From Geomobilibacter sp964432205 (GTDB lineage: Bacteria; Desulfobacterota; Desulfuromonadia; Geobacterales; DSM-12255): 64,000 nucleotides of DNA. The position numbers and the translations under genes were made by a program. The notes under the pieces are model-generated. The model saw only the letters and a list, made by a program, of their open reading frames with translations. It made no database searches and was not told the origin of the DNA. The first letter of the stretch is position 1; each line of letters begins with the position of its first letter. Below, piece after piece: positions 32,012-42,589 of the stretch. The stretch lies in the NCBI GenBank assembly GCA_964432205.1, contig CAYSMK010000006.1:1-64000 (forward strand). Reading direction: 5' to 3'.

Positions 32012-32087
32012 GGTTCAACGTTCAAGGTTCAACGTTCAAGGTTTTTGCTTTGACAACTCTGAACCCAGAACATTGAACGTTGAACGG
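32012..32087. repeat. Inverted repeat with tandem arm between glnK and amtB
   Basis: GGTTCAACGTTCAA occurs twice in tandem (32012-32042), and its inverse TTGAACGTTGAACGG is at 32073-32087. The transcript can form a hairpin between the two genes, perhaps affecting their relative expression. Confidence 0.65.
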
Positions 32088-32090
32088 TTC

Positions 32091-32429
32091 TTAAATGGCA
32101 TCGTCCCCTTTTTCACCGGTCCGAATCCGCAACGCATCCTCCAGCGGGATGATGAAGATCTTGCCGTCGCCAATCCGGCCGGTCTTGGCGGTTGCCTCGA
32201 TGGTCTCGACCACCTTGGCCACCAGTTCGTCGGCCACCGCGATCTCCAGCCTGACCTTGGGGATGAAATCCACCACGTATTCCGCGCCGCGGTACAGCTC
32301 GGTATGGCCCTTCTGCCGGCCGAACCCCTTTACCTCGCTGACCGTAATCCCTTCGATCCCGATCTCGTTCAGAGCTTCCTTGACTTCGTCGAGCTTGAAC
32401 GGTTTGATGATTGCCTCAATCAGTTTCAT
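32091..32429 (-). CDS. glnK: Nitrogen regulatory protein PII
   Basis: Trimeric signal protein that binds ATP/ADP and 2-oxoglutarate and blocks AmtB when nitrogen is plentiful. The 112 aa are standard. The N-terminus MKLIEAIIKPFKLDEVKEAL, VKGFGRQKGHTELYRGAEY with the T-loop Tyr51 uridylylation site, and KIFIIPLEDALRIRTGE are all present. GGAGGAAACGGGC precedes the ATG. It is between the outer-membrane protein gene and amtB on the same strand, so I name it glnK rather than glnB. Confidence 0.95.
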   Translation of the reverse strand: MKLIEAIIKPFKLDEVKEALNEIGIEGITVSEVKGFGRQKGHTELYRGAEYVVDFIPKVRLEIAVADELVAKVVETIEATAKTGRIGDGKIFIIPLEDALRIRTGEKGDDAI

Positions 32430-32515
32430 GCCCGTTTCCTCCTTTACCTGTGAATGTGCGCCGCTCCTGAAAAAGCGGGGGCCGGGTGGCCAGCCCCCAT
32501 CACATTAAGGAGACA

Positions 32516-33286
32516 CTACGGGAAGTTGATGTCAAGCTGGGTGGTGAAGGTGTTTTTGCCGCCCGTGTTGACATTGTTGTAGATGTCGTAGCCAAAGATC
32601 ACCGACACGTTTTTGGAGAATGCCCAGGAAGCACCAAAGCTGAAGGCACCGTTGGCGTTGTTGCCGCTCAGGTAGTCGACCCCCACCCAGAGCTTATCGG
32701 AAATCTCGCTCAGGGTCCGGTCCCAGGAGAGCAGGACCCCGTCGTTTACCAATTCGCTGCCGGTGACGGGGTCAGTTGAGAAGGCTACTGATGATTGGGC
32801 GGCGTGGTACCCCCCGGCCGAAATCCTGCCGACCACGGGCAGAGTCTTGGCGAGAAGACCGTAGGTGATATTCTGTGCAGTCTTTGCCGGACCACTCATC
32901 TGGGTGCCGAGGTTATAGATACCAACGGCAATCGCCGGGGAATATTTGAAGAGACTCTCCTCCGGGGTGCCGATCTTGGCGTTGAAATATATGGGGTGCT
33001 GATCGGTGCCGGTATTGGAACCGCTTTCCATGTAATCAATTCCAACCTCGGCCTGCAACTTCTCAAACGGCAGCACGCCGACGGTCAGCCCGAGGTCGTA
33101 GGTATTGAGCCCGCCCCGTTTGCTGGTCGTTCTGACGTAGTTGTCGATACCGAGGTGGAGGGTCTTGTAGGCCTGGATGTCCGTCGAGGGTATCCAGATC
33201 TGGGTGGAGGGGGTTGCCAGGGCAGCTCCTGCTGCTGCCACGGTCATCGTTGCTGCCAGTGCGGTCGTTGCAATAAACTTCTTCAT
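32516..33286 (-). CDS. Outer-membrane beta-barrel-like protein, first gene of the glnK-amtB operon
   Basis: The 256-aa protein has a Sec signal peptide (MKKFIATTALAATMTVAAAGAALA) and a mature part of alternating short hydrophobic strands and Gly/Asn/Thr turns, ending in aromatic-rich beta sequence with a terminal Phe-Pro. This is what a small outer-membrane barrel looks like. I cannot name a family. Being first in an operon with glnK and amtB, behind a sigma-54 promoter, it may be a channel for ammonium or another nitrogen source (inference). The upstream frame extension of 49 codons covers the leader hairpin and is rejected. Confidence 0.75.
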   Translation of the reverse strand: MKKFIATTALAATMTVAAAGAALATPSTQIWIPSTDIQAYKTLHLGIDNYVRTTSKRGGLNTYDLGLTVGVLPFEKLQAEVGIDYMESGSNTGTDQHPIYFNAKIGTPEESLFKYSPAIAVGIYNLGTQMSGPAKTAQNITYGLLAKTLPVVGRISAGGYHAAQSSVAFSTDPVTGSELVNDGVLLSWDRTLSEISDKLWVGVDYLSGNNANGAFSFGASWAFSKNVSVIFGYDIYNNVNTGGKNTFTTQLDINFP

Positions 33287-33329
33287 GTTCCAGCCTCCTT
33301 GCGTGGGTTTGTTTGCCGAACTCGGCATT

Positions 33330-33372
33330 AAAAACAAAAGGCACCAATCACCGTGCGGTGATATGGCGCCTT
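33330..33372 (-). terminator. Leader terminator hairpin before the OMP-glnK-amtB operon
   Basis: On the minus strand AAGGCGCC.ATCACCG pairs with CGGTGAT.GGTGCCTT around a tiny loop and is followed by TTTTGTTTTT. It lies between the sigma-54 promoter and the first gene, so it must be read through. A second hairpin, GGCAC/GTGCC, lies upstream at 33404-33420. Confidence 0.8.
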
Positions 33373-33440
33373 TGCCATACTTATCGTCATCATTGCTCAT
33401 CCCGGCACGGCCACTGTGCCAAGCTCTTGCCACTCCTTAT

Positions 33441-33456
33441 AGCACAGGCCGTGCCA
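33441..33456 (-). promoter_or_regulatory. Sigma-54 promoter of the OMP-glnK-amtB operon
   Basis: The minus strand reads TGGCACGGCCTGTGCT, differing from the TGGCACG-N4-TTGC consensus at one position. Transcription would start near 33430, leaving a leader of about 145 nt. Confidence 0.8.
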
Positions 33457-33525
33457 GCGCCACAAACTCTGTACCTACACCAACGATTTAAGCTTGTTAC
33501 ACCATCTGAACCCTATCGCAAGCAC

Positions 33526-33554
33526 AAAAAAATGGCTGACCACAAAGGCCAGCC
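33526..33554 (-). terminator. Rho-independent terminator after pdxJ
   Basis: Stem GGCTGGCC/GGTCAGCC (minus strand) with a 5-nt loop is followed by ATTTTTTT, about 40 nt after the pdxJ stop. Confidence 0.88.
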
Positions 33555-33593
33555 TTCAAAACTGCATATTTTTTCAGCAACACGGCATATATC

Positions 33594-34313
33594 TCAGGCA
33601 AACCTCACCAGTTCCACCATATCCCGCACCGCCTTGTCCAACCCTACCAGCACCGCCCGGGAGATGATGGAATGGCCGATGTTGTACTCCTCGATGCCGC
33701 GGATGGCGGAAATCAGCTTGATGTTGGTGTAGTTGAGCCCGTGCCCGGCATTGACGCCGAGTCCCAGCTTCTGGGCCAGCTTGACGGCGTTTTCGATCTT
33801 GATCAGCTCCTGGTCGACGGCCTTCCACTCCTTTGCCTCGGCAAAGGCGCCGGTATGGATTTCGATGTAGTCGGCACCGGCCTTGGTGGCCGCCTTGATC
33901 TGGTCAGGATCGGGGTCGACGAACAGGGAGACCACGATCCCGCCATTCTGCAGGCTCTCCACGGAGGCCTTGATCTGATCCAGGTTGTACCGGACGTCCA
34001 GCCCCCCCTCGGTGGTCAGCTCCTGGCGCTTTTCCGGCACCAGGGTGCACATCTCCGGCTTCACGGTAATGGCAACGCCGACCATCTCGTGGGTCGCGGC
34101 CATCTCCAGGTTGAGCCTGGTCTTCACGGTCTGCCTGAGCAGCTTCAGGTCCCGGTCCTGGATGTGGCGCCGGTCCTCACGCAGATGAATGGTGATGCCA
34201 TCGGCACCTGCCAGCTCGGCAATGGCGGCAGCCGCCACAGGATCGGGCTCCGTGCCCCCCCTGGCCTGGCGGACCGTTGCCACGTGATCGATGTTTACCC
34301 CCAGTCGTGCCAT
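33594..34313 (-). CDS. pdxJ: Pyridoxine 5'-phosphate synthase
   Basis: Condenses 1-deoxyxylulose 5-phosphate with aminoacetone 3-phosphate in vitamin B6 synthesis. The 239-aa TIM barrel begins MARLGVNIDHVATVRQARGG, the family signature. It contains GITIHLREDRRHIQD, TLVPEKRQELTTEGGLD, VSLFVDPD, EIHTGAFA and NAGHGLNYTN, all typical. GGGGGAAG precedes the ATG, and the start is two bases past the glmM stop, so it is coupled. It is the last gene of the ftsH-folP-cdaA-ybbR-glmM-pdxJ block. Confidence 0.96.
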   Translation of the reverse strand: MARLGVNIDHVATVRQARGGTEPDPVAAAAIAELAGADGITIHLREDRRHIQDRDLKLLRQTVKTRLNLEMAATHEMVGVAITVKPEMCTLVPEKRQELTTEGGLDVRYNLDQIKASVESLQNGGIVVSLFVDPDPDQIKAATKAGADYIEIHTGAFAEAKEWKAVDQELIKIENAVKLAQKLGLGVNAGHGLNYTNIKLISAIRGIEEYNIGHSIISRAVLVGLDKAVRDMVELVRFA

Positions 34314-34314
34314 C

Positions 34315-35670
34315 CTACTTCCCCCCGATCGATGTCTCAACCGCCTCGGCAATATCCTTGGCCCAGCCGGTAATCTGGTATTTGTCCTGCCCTTCCAGCA
34401 TGATCCTCAGGAGCGGCTCGGTGCCGGAGTAACGGATCAGGATCCGCCCCTCGTCCCCCAGCTTCTGCTCCACGTCCCGCACCAGCCCGGCCACTGCCGG
34501 GATGGTCATGATATCCTTCTTCTCGGCAACCCGTACGTTCACCAGCACCTGCGGCAGCGGGATCATCACCTCGGCAAGTTCGGAAAGGGTCTTTCCCTGC
34601 CGCCGGATGATGGCCAGCAGCTGGAGCGCCGACAGCATCCCGTCACCGGTGGTATTGTGGTCGAGGAAGATCATGTGGCCCGACTGCTCGCCCCCCAGGT
34701 TGTACCCCCCCTTGACCATCTCCTCCACCACGTAGCGATCACCCACCGCGGTCTTGATCACCTTGCCCCCGGCCTTGCGGATGGCGATGTCGAGCCCCAT
34801 GTTGCTCATGACCGTTGCCACCAGGGTGTTCTTCCTGAGTTTCTTCTGCCGGATCAGTTCGGTGGCGCAGATGGCCATGATCTGGTCGCCGTCCACCGAG
34901 TTGCCGAATTCGTCCACAAAGATCACCCGGTCGGCGTCGCCGTCCAGGGCAATCCCCAGATCGGCCCGGTGCTCCTTCACCGCCTCGCTCATGATCTCCG
35001 GATGGAGGGAGCCGCAGCCGGCATTGATGTTGGTGCCGTTCGGCTTTACCCCGATGGGGATCACCTCGGCCCCCAGCTCGCTCAGGACCGCCGGCGCCAC
35101 CTTGTAGGCAGCGCCGTTGGCGCAGTCCAGCACGATCCGCATCCCGGTCAGGTCCAGCTCCTTGGGGAAGGTGCTCTTGAGAAAGACCACGTAGCGGCCG
35201 ACCGCATCCTCGATCCGGTACGCCTTCCCCACCTCGGTGGCAATGGGGCGGAGGGAGTCGATCTTCTTGGAGAAGATCAGCTCCTCGATCTTCAGCTCCA
35301 TCTCGTCCGGCAGCTTGAAGCCGTCCTTGAAGAAGAACTTGATTCCGTTGTCCTGGAACGGGTTGTGGGAGGCGGAGATGACCACCCCGGCATCGGCCCG
35401 CATGGACGAGGTGATGTAGGCGATTCCCGGCGTCGGCAGCGGGCCGACCTGGAGCACGTCCACCCCCATGGAGCAGATCCCGGCCACCAGGGCATTCTCG
35501 ATCATGTAGCCGGACAGGCGGGTGTCCTTGCCGATGACCAGCCGGTGACGGCGGTTGCCGTCCTTGAAGATGTAGGCTGCAGCCCGGCCGATCTGCATGG
35601 CCATCTCGGTGGTCATGGGGTAGACGTTGGCCACCCCCCGTACCCCGTCGGTTCCGAATAGTTTTTTCAT
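34315..35670 (-). CDS. glmM: Phosphoglucosamine mutase
   Basis: Converts glucosamine 6-phosphate to glucosamine 1-phosphate for UDP-GlcNAc and cell wall synthesis. The 451-aa protein starts MKKLFGTDGVRGVAN, has the phosphoserine loop ISASHNPFQDNG, metal loop LDGDADR, GGEQSGH and the C-terminal RYSGTEPLLR. The start overlaps the ybbR stop by 4 nt. Coupling with cdaA and ybbR is conserved in many bacteria, where CdaA and GlmM interact. Confidence 0.97.
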   Translation of the reverse strand: MKKLFGTDGVRGVANVYPMTTEMAMQIGRAAAYIFKDGNRRHRLVIGKDTRLSGYMIENALVAGICSMGVDVLQVGPLPTPGIAYITSSMRADAGVVISASHNPFQDNGIKFFFKDGFKLPDEMELKIEELIFSKKIDSLRPIATEVGKAYRIEDAVGRYVVFLKSTFPKELDLTGMRIVLDCANGAAYKVAPAVLSELGAEVIPIGVKPNGTNINAGCGSLHPEIMSEAVKEHRADLGIALDGDADRVIFVDEFGNSVDGDQIMAICATELIRQKKLRKNTLVATVMSNMGLDIAIRKAGGKVIKTAVGDRYVVEEMVKGGYNLGGEQSGHMIFLDHNTTGDGMLSALQLLAIIRRQGKTLSELAEVMIPLPQVLVNVRVAEKKDIMTIPAVAGLVRDVEQKLGDEGRILIRYSGTEPLLRIMLEGQDKYQITGWAKDIAEAVETSIGGK

Positions 35671-36068
35671 GGCGTTTGGCGCTTGCCTCCTTTTTTATGC
35701 AGCTTCATTTCAACCGTGGCCGGGATGACGCCGACCACCCTGATGCCGGCAGGGACCCGCACCCCTTTTTCCAGCCCCACGAACCTGGTCACCCCCTCCC
35801 GCAGGCCACCGCATTCCAGTGGGATGAGTGGCGAGACCCCCTGGTGGCGAATGAGCAGGATCTTGGGGCCGGCAATCCGGACCCGCGGTGTCGGCAGCTG
35901 TCCGCCGGCCACGGCCAGATCCGGGGGAAGGTTCTCCACCCTGACCGTTGCCGCCAGTTCGGCCTCGTCCTGCCGCTCCAGTTCCACGAAGAGCCAGATC
36001 ACGACGGCCAGCAGCAGGGAGAGGCCCCTGACGAGCCAGATGCGGCTATGGGGGGCGGTGCTGTTCAT
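35667..36068 (-). CDS. YbbR-domain membrane protein (CdaR-like)
   Basis: The 133-aa protein has one N-terminal transmembrane helix (RGLSLLLAVVIWLFVELE) followed by a single YbbR-type beta domain with LPPDLAV, TPRVRIAGP and a C-terminal basic tail. Homologues (CdaR) bind and modulate the neighbouring diadenylate cyclase; they usually have several YbbR repeats, so this is a short version. The start at MNSTAPHS overlaps the cdaA stop by 4 nt. A much longer frame upstream is only the alternative frame of cdaA. Confidence 0.85.
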   Translation of the reverse strand: MNSTAPHSRIWLVRGLSLLLAVVIWLFVELERQDEAELAATVRVENLPPDLAVAGGQLPTPRVRIAGPKILLIRHQGVSPLIPLECGGLREGVTRFVGLEKGVRVPAGIRVVGVIPATVEMKLHKKGGKRQTP

Positions 36069-36838
36069 TGTAGCCACCTCGCTTCGATCAGCCGCTTGAG
36101 CACCTTGCGCAGCGCCTGGAGATCCAGGTTGCGGGTGATCCGGCCACCGACCACCACCGACACGCCACCGCTCTCCTCGGAGACCACGATCACCACCGCG
36201 TCGCAGAGTTCGGTCAGGCCGATGGCCGCCCGGTGGCGGGTCCCGAGCTCCTTGGCCACTTCCGGGTTCTGGGTCAGCGGCAGAAAACAGCCGGCCTTGG
36301 TCAGCTTGCCATGCTGGATGATGACCGCACCGTCGTGAATCGGCGAGTACGGCAGGAAGATGGAAGAGATCAGTTCGCTGGTCACCTTGGCATCGATTTC
36401 GGTGCCGATGGCGATCAGGTTGTCCAGGGCCACCTCCCGCTCGACCACGATCAGGGCGCCGATCCGCTTGCCGGCCATGGCATCCACCGCCACCAGCAAC
36501 TCCTCGATGACGGCGTGGGCGTCGCCCTCGTCCGGTTCCCTCTGTTTCGTGAGATGGCTTCTGCTTAAGGAGAGGAAGGCCCGGCGGATATCGTACTGAA
36601 AGACGACCACCAGGATGACGATCAGCGAACCGAGGAAGTTGTCCAGGAGCCACTGAAATGCGCGCAGGTCGCTCAGTTGGGCCAAAAGGTACGCGATGAG
36701 CACAACAGGCAGGGTGAGGAGCAGCCGGATGGCGGTCGCTTCCTTGAGATGGGCAACCAGGCGGTAGACAAGAACGGCTACCAGCGTGATATCGACGAGA
36801 TGCGCCAACCAGTCCGATCTGTGCAGGAGTTCAGCCAT
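36065..36838 (-). CDS. cdaA: Diadenylate cyclase CdaA (c-di-AMP synthase)
   Basis: Membrane diadenylate cyclase of 257 aa making cyclic di-AMP from two ATP. Three hydrophobic helices occupy the first 90 residues. The DAC domain has the catalytic DGA in YSPIHDGAVII and the RHR in GTRHRAAIG, both intact, with ITRNL near the end. The start codon ATG follows GGAGAGGGG closely. Linkage to ybbR and glmM is the classic arrangement and suggests c-di-AMP control of envelope precursor supply. Confidence 0.95.
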   Translation of the reverse strand: MAELLHRSDWLAHLVDITLVAVLVYRLVAHLKEATAIRLLLTLPVVLIAYLLAQLSDLRAFQWLLDNFLGSLIVILVVVFQYDIRRAFLSLSRSHLTKQREPDEGDAHAVIEELLVAVDAMAGKRIGALIVVEREVALDNLIAIGTEIDAKVTSELISSIFLPYSPIHDGAVIIQHGKLTKAGCFLPLTQNPEVAKELGTRHRAAIGLTELCDAVVIVVSEESGGVSVVVGGRITRNLDLQALRKVLKRLIEARWLQ

Positions 36839-36867
36839 CCCCTCTCCATCCGTTTTACCGTTGGCGG

Positions 36868-37736
36868 CTAGGCCACCTCCCCGGCCCCCATGATCGCCCA
36901 GGTCATGTCCACCACGTCGCGCATGGCCCGGACATCATGCACCCGCACGATCCGCGCACCGTTCATTATCGACACGGCGACCGTGGCAGCGGTGCCGAAC
37001 AGCCGCTCGTCCACGTCCCGGCCGAGCTGGGTGCCAATGAACGATTTCCGGGAGGTACCGACCAGCAGGGGGCAGCCGGTTCCGGCCAGGTCACCCAGAC
37101 GCCGCAACAGCTCCAGGTTGCCGGCAACGCTCTTGCCGAACCCGATGCCGGGATCGACCACGATCCGCTCCCGCCCGATGCCCGACGCTTCGGCCCTGGC
37201 CACCGCCTCGGCAAGACAGCCCGCTACTTCGCTCACCAGGTCGGTGTAGGCCGTATCCTTCTGCATCTCCGTCGGCCGGCCGCGGGTATGCATCAGTACC
37301 ACTCCGGCAGTTGAAGAGGCTACGGTTTCAGCCATGTCGGCATCAAAGGTGAATCCACTGACATCGTTGATGATCTCGGCCCCGGCGGCAATGGCCTCCC
37401 TGGCCACCAACGCCTTGTAGGTGTCGATGGAAAGGGGAACGGAAACGAGCGATGCCAGTCTCCCGACAATCGGCACTACCCGGCGCAGTTCGTCATCGGC
37501 GGCGACCGGCGCCACATTGGGCCGGGTGCTCTCGCCGCCGATATCGATGATGTCGGCCCCTTCCGTTACCATGGCCAGGGCGCGGTCAACGGCCCTCTCC
37601 GGGGAATAGAAGAAGCCGCCGTCGGAAAAGGAGTCGGGAGTGACGTTCAGTATCCCCATGACCAGGGGGCGCCGGCTCAGGTCGTAGCAGCGATTCCCGA
37701 ACCGCCATACCTGGCCGGCGGGCAGAAGGGGCGGTG

Positions 37737-37740
<4 letters not shown>
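36868..37740 (-). CDS. folP: Dihydropteroate synthase
   Basis: Joins p-aminobenzoate to dihydropterin pyrophosphate in folate synthesis, the target of sulfonamides. The 290-aa TIM barrel has MGILNVTPDSFSDGG, the signature DIGGESTRP, NDVSGF, VLMHTRGRP, DPGIGFGKS and GTSRKSFIG in order. The start overlaps the ftsH stop (ATGA). Confidence 0.97.
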
Positions 37741-39572
<1,832 letters not shown>

Positions 39573-39593
39573 GGTTACCCCCTCGTTGTGTAT

Positions 39594-39607
39594 GCCCGTG
39601 CACGGGC
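39594..39607. repeat. Perfect 14-bp palindrome between tilS and ftsH
   Basis: GCCCGTGCACGGGC, about 22 nt upstream of the ftsH start codon. No T-run follows; it may be an operator or a short hairpin in the transcript. Confidence 0.5.
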
Positions 39608-39670
39608 TTTAAGGCTTATCAGGTCGTAAAGTTACGGAAAGTTAGCACAGAGTGCCCGGCTTGACAAGCC

Positions 39671-41047
39671 TTACCGCTCCCGCGAGCAGACCGCGGCCAC
39701 CACCCGGTCACACTCCGGCGGGACCTCCCCCACCGCACTGCGCCGGATGCCACAAACCCAGGCGAGAACACCGCCGACAAAAATGAGCGGCAGAGAACGC
39801 CGCTCAATGGGCGGAACCTTCAGATCGATGAGGAGATCCTTGACCTTTTTCTCGCCGGTCATCCCGAACGGCCTGATCCGGTCGCCGGGGCGAAAGGTGC
39901 GGACCTGCCAGGGAAAGGGGGCACTCACCGGGTCGAACCAGGCAGTGTCGGACGACGCCCCTTCCCAGGAGGCCGGCGCGGCAGCAATCTCCACGGTCAG
40001 GACCCAGCCGCCGGGCAACCGGTAGCTGCCCGGTCCCTCCACCAGCAGTTCATACCCGAAATCCTCCCCGGGCTCACCGACCGTAACGGTCAGGGCATCG
40101 TAACAGCGGGTGACCCGGACCCCGTCGGGGAGCACCAGTTCCGCATTGGGCCTGGCCGCGGACACCAGCCGGTCGACAGCCTGCAGATGACGGTGGGCAA
40201 GCCGGCGCAGATCCCCTTTTACCGCAGCAATGGCCCGGCGATAGAGTCGCAGGCGGATGCCGTCAGGCTCCTGGCGCAGCAGGGAGACTACCAGCCCCTC
40301 CCCGGCGCAGTCATGCCGGCAGACCGCATAACGTTCAGCGGTCAGGCGCTCCAGAAGCTCACTATCGGCGGCAAGCGACTCGGCGGTCGCTGCCAGCCGC
40401 TCGGCAATGGCCGGGTTGTAACCAGCCAGCAGGGGGAGCAGCTCATGGCGGACCCGGTTACGCAGGAAACGCTGATCCTGGTTGCTGGCATCCTCCCTCC
40501 AGGCGAGCCCCCTTTTCCGCAGATAGCCGACGATTGCCCGTCGCGTAATGGACAGGAGCGGCCGTACATACCGTCCATCGCCGGATCGGGGACGCATCCC
40601 CGATAGCCCGTCGACGCCGGCACCGCGGATGAGGCGCATCAGCACCGTCTCCGCCTGGTCGTCGCGGTGATGGGCCAGGGCAATCCGTGCCGCACCGTAC
40701 TGCCCGGCAACCGCTTCAAAGAAGGCGTAACGCGCCTCACGCCCCGCCTCTTCCAGCGACAGTCGCCGCTGCCGGCTCAGCGCCCGGACATCGGCACTGG
40801 TCGTCGCCATTGGCAGACCATAACGCTCGGCAAGCCCGCGCACGAACCATTCGTCGGCATCGGCCTCGGCACCGCGCAGACCGTGGTTCACATGGGCCAC
40901 CACCAGTCGCAGTCCCAGACCACTCGCGGTTGCCAGAAAATCCAGGAGCGCCACCGAATCGGCGCCACCGGAGACCGCCACGACAACGGTCTCTCCTGCC
41001 ACGAACAGCCGGTGCGCCGTGATCGTGCGTAAAACGTCACGCTCCAC
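39671..41047 (-). CDS. tilS: tRNA(Ile)-lysidine synthetase
   Basis: Modifies C34 of tRNA-Ile(CAU) to lysidine, making it read AUA. The protein has the PP-loop VVAVSGGADSVALLDFL near residue 20, HVNHGLRG, AHHRDDQAETVLMRLIRGAG and the C-terminal TilS substrate-binding region (RPGDRIRPFGMTGEKKVKDLLIDLKVP). There is no good ATG. I choose GTG at 41047 (458 aa), 40 nt after the stop of the upstream regulator. The frame continues upstream but overlaps that gene. Confidence 0.93.
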   Translation of the reverse strand: MERDVLRTITAHRLFVAGETVVVAVSGGADSVALLDFLATASGLGLRLVVAHVNHGLRGAEADADEWFVRGLAERYGLPMATTSADVRALSRQRRLSLEEAGREARYAFFEAVAGQYGAARIALAHHRDDQAETVLMRLIRGAGVDGLSGMRPRSGDGRYVRPLLSITRRAIVGYLRKRGLAWREDASNQDQRFLRNRVRHELLPLLAGYNPAIAERLAATAESLAADSELLERLTAERYAVCRHDCAGEGLVVSLLRQEPDGIRLRLYRRAIAAVKGDLRRLAHRHLQAVDRLVSAARPNAELVLPDGVRVTRCYDALTVTVGEPGEDFGYELLVEGPGSYRLPGGWVLTVEIAAAPASWEGASSDTAWFDPVSAPFPWQVRTFRPGDRIRPFGMTGEKKVKDLLIDLKVPPIERRSLPLIFVGGVLAWVCGIRRSAVGEVPPECDRVVAAVCSRER

Positions 41048-41087
41048 GCTCAGCGGTTCCCGGACCGATATAGCCGTCGCCCGTCCA

Positions 41088-42515
41088 TCACGAGTGGGCC
41101 GGCAGGGACTGAAGTCGCTTGTTAAGGGTCTGCCGGGTGATGCCGAGCATGGAGGCGGCAATCCCCTGATTACCCTTGGACCGTTTCATGGCCTCGGCAA
41201 TGAGGTACTCCTCCACCTCCCGCAGATTGGGGAAATGGCCGAAAATGTCATGAAGAGGCTCACCCTCGGTCACGGAAAGCGCCAAGCCGGCGCCCTGTCC
41301 GCGCACCGCACCGATCGCTGCGCTGAAGCTGTCCATCGAAAGCACCCCGGCGGCATGGCGCGCCACGGCGTCGTGCACCATCGCCTCCAGCTCCCGCACA
41401 TTGCCGGGAAACGGGTAGGTGGAGAGCAGCACGGACAGTTCCCGCGGCGCAGTCGGTTTCTTCTTGCGGAGTTGACGGGCAGCCTCGGCAAGGAAGTGAT
41501 CCAAGAGCAGTGGGAGATCATCTGGCCGCTCCCGGAGCGGGATGATCGAGACCTGATGGGTACAGAGCCGGTAGTAGAGGTCGCGCCTGAACCTGCCGGC
41601 GGTGATCATCTGCTGCAGATCGTGATTCGTGGCCAGCACCACGCGGGCATCGCTCTTCCTGGGGGTGTCGGAACCGACCGGATAATACTCCCGCTCCTGA
41701 AGAAGCCGGAGAAGCTTGGTCTGGGACTGCTCGCTCAGATCACCGATCTCGTCCAGGAACAGGGTGCCGCCGGACGCCCTGGCCACCAGCCCGTCACGCT
41801 GCTGTTCGGCACCGGTGAAGGCCCCTTTGCGGTGCCCGAACAGCGTATCGGAAAACATCGTGTCATCCAGACCGGCCACATTGACGGCCACATACTCCCC
41901 CTGGCAGGCGGACAGCTTGTGCACGGCCCGCGCCACCAGCTCCTTACCGGTCCCGGTCTCGCCATTGATCAGGACCGGCTGCCGGGAAGGGGCAATGACC
42001 TCCAGGTATCTGAACACCGACAGCATCTTCTCGTTGCAGGTAACAAACTCGCTGAACGCCGCCTCGTTCTCCAACCGGTCGCTGAAGAAACGGTCGCGCA
42101 GCTGGTTTATCTCCCGGTACATGCTCCGATGTTCCAGGGCCTTGTACAGACTGGTAATCAGGCGGTCATTCTCGACCGGCTTGGTAATATAATCAAAGGC
42201 ACCTGCCTTGATGCAGCGGACCGCCGTTTCGGTCTCATCCAGCGCGGTCATGACGATGACCTGAATTTCGGGATAGTCGCGGATGATCTGGGGCAGCAGT
42301 TCGAGCCCTCCCACATGGGGCATGAACAGATCGAGTATCATCACGGCAACCTTGTTTGCCGCCAGGTACGGCATGACCTCGCGGCTGTCGTTCAAGGTAA
42401 CCACCGAGGTAAACCCCTGGCTCAACAGGGATAGTTTCGAGACCTTGAGCAGGGGGAGCTCGTCGTCCACAAGCAGTATCGTGGCGGCGTTCTCTTCACG
42501 GTTCCAATGTTCCAT
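41088..42515 (-). CDS. Sigma-54-dependent response regulator, partner of the PAS kinase
   Basis: The 475-aa activator has a receiver domain with phospho-acceptor Asp in MILDLFMPHVGG, an AAA+ domain with GETGTGKE, GAFTGAEQQRDG and GGTLFLDEIG, and a C-terminal Fis-like helix-turn-helix (NQGIAASMLGITRQTLNKRL). AAGGAGCC precedes the ATG. It lies 74 nt after the stop of the multi-PAS kinase, forming a cognate pair. Targets are not evident; tilS downstream is probably only co-transcribed. Confidence 0.94.
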   Translation of the reverse strand: MEHWNREENAATILLVDDELPLLKVSKLSLLSQGFTSVVTLNDSREVMPYLAANKVAVMILDLFMPHVGGLELLPQIIRDYPEIQVIVMTALDETETAVRCIKAGAFDYITKPVENDRLITSLYKALEHRSMYREINQLRDRFFSDRLENEAAFSEFVTCNEKMLSVFRYLEVIAPSRQPVLINGETGTGKELVARAVHKLSACQGEYVAVNVAGLDDTMFSDTLFGHRKGAFTGAEQQRDGLVARASGGTLFLDEIGDLSEQSQTKLLRLLQEREYYPVGSDTPRKSDARVVLATNHDLQQMITAGRFRRDLYYRLCTHQVSIIPLRERPDDLPLLLDHFLAEAARQLRKKKPTAPRELSVLLSTYPFPGNVRELEAMVHDAVARHAAGVLSMDSFSAAIGAVRGQGAGLALSVTEGEPLHDIFGHFPNLREVEEYLIAEAMKRSKGNQGIAASMLGITRQTLNKRLQSLPAHS

Positions 42516-42589
42516 GGGTACGGCTCCTTATCAATAGTTGGATTCCGTCCGGAAAGGTTTCCCCCCGGAACCGGAAACAGCCAGGATTC

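Noticed and set aside
33286..33433. N-terminal extension of the outer-membrane protein
   Set aside because: It would translate the leader and its terminator hairpin; a clear signal peptide with AAGGAGG upstream starts at 33286.
34291..35661. A 456-codon plus-strand frame opposite glmM
   Set aside because: Same GC shadow effect. It consists of low-complexity His/Asp/Gly/Leu sequence, whereas glmM is complete.
35667..36653. A 328-codon version of the YbbR gene
   Set aside because: The extra 195 codons are the alternate frame of cdaA, rich in Arg/Gly/Pro. The YbbR start with its membrane helix is at 36068.
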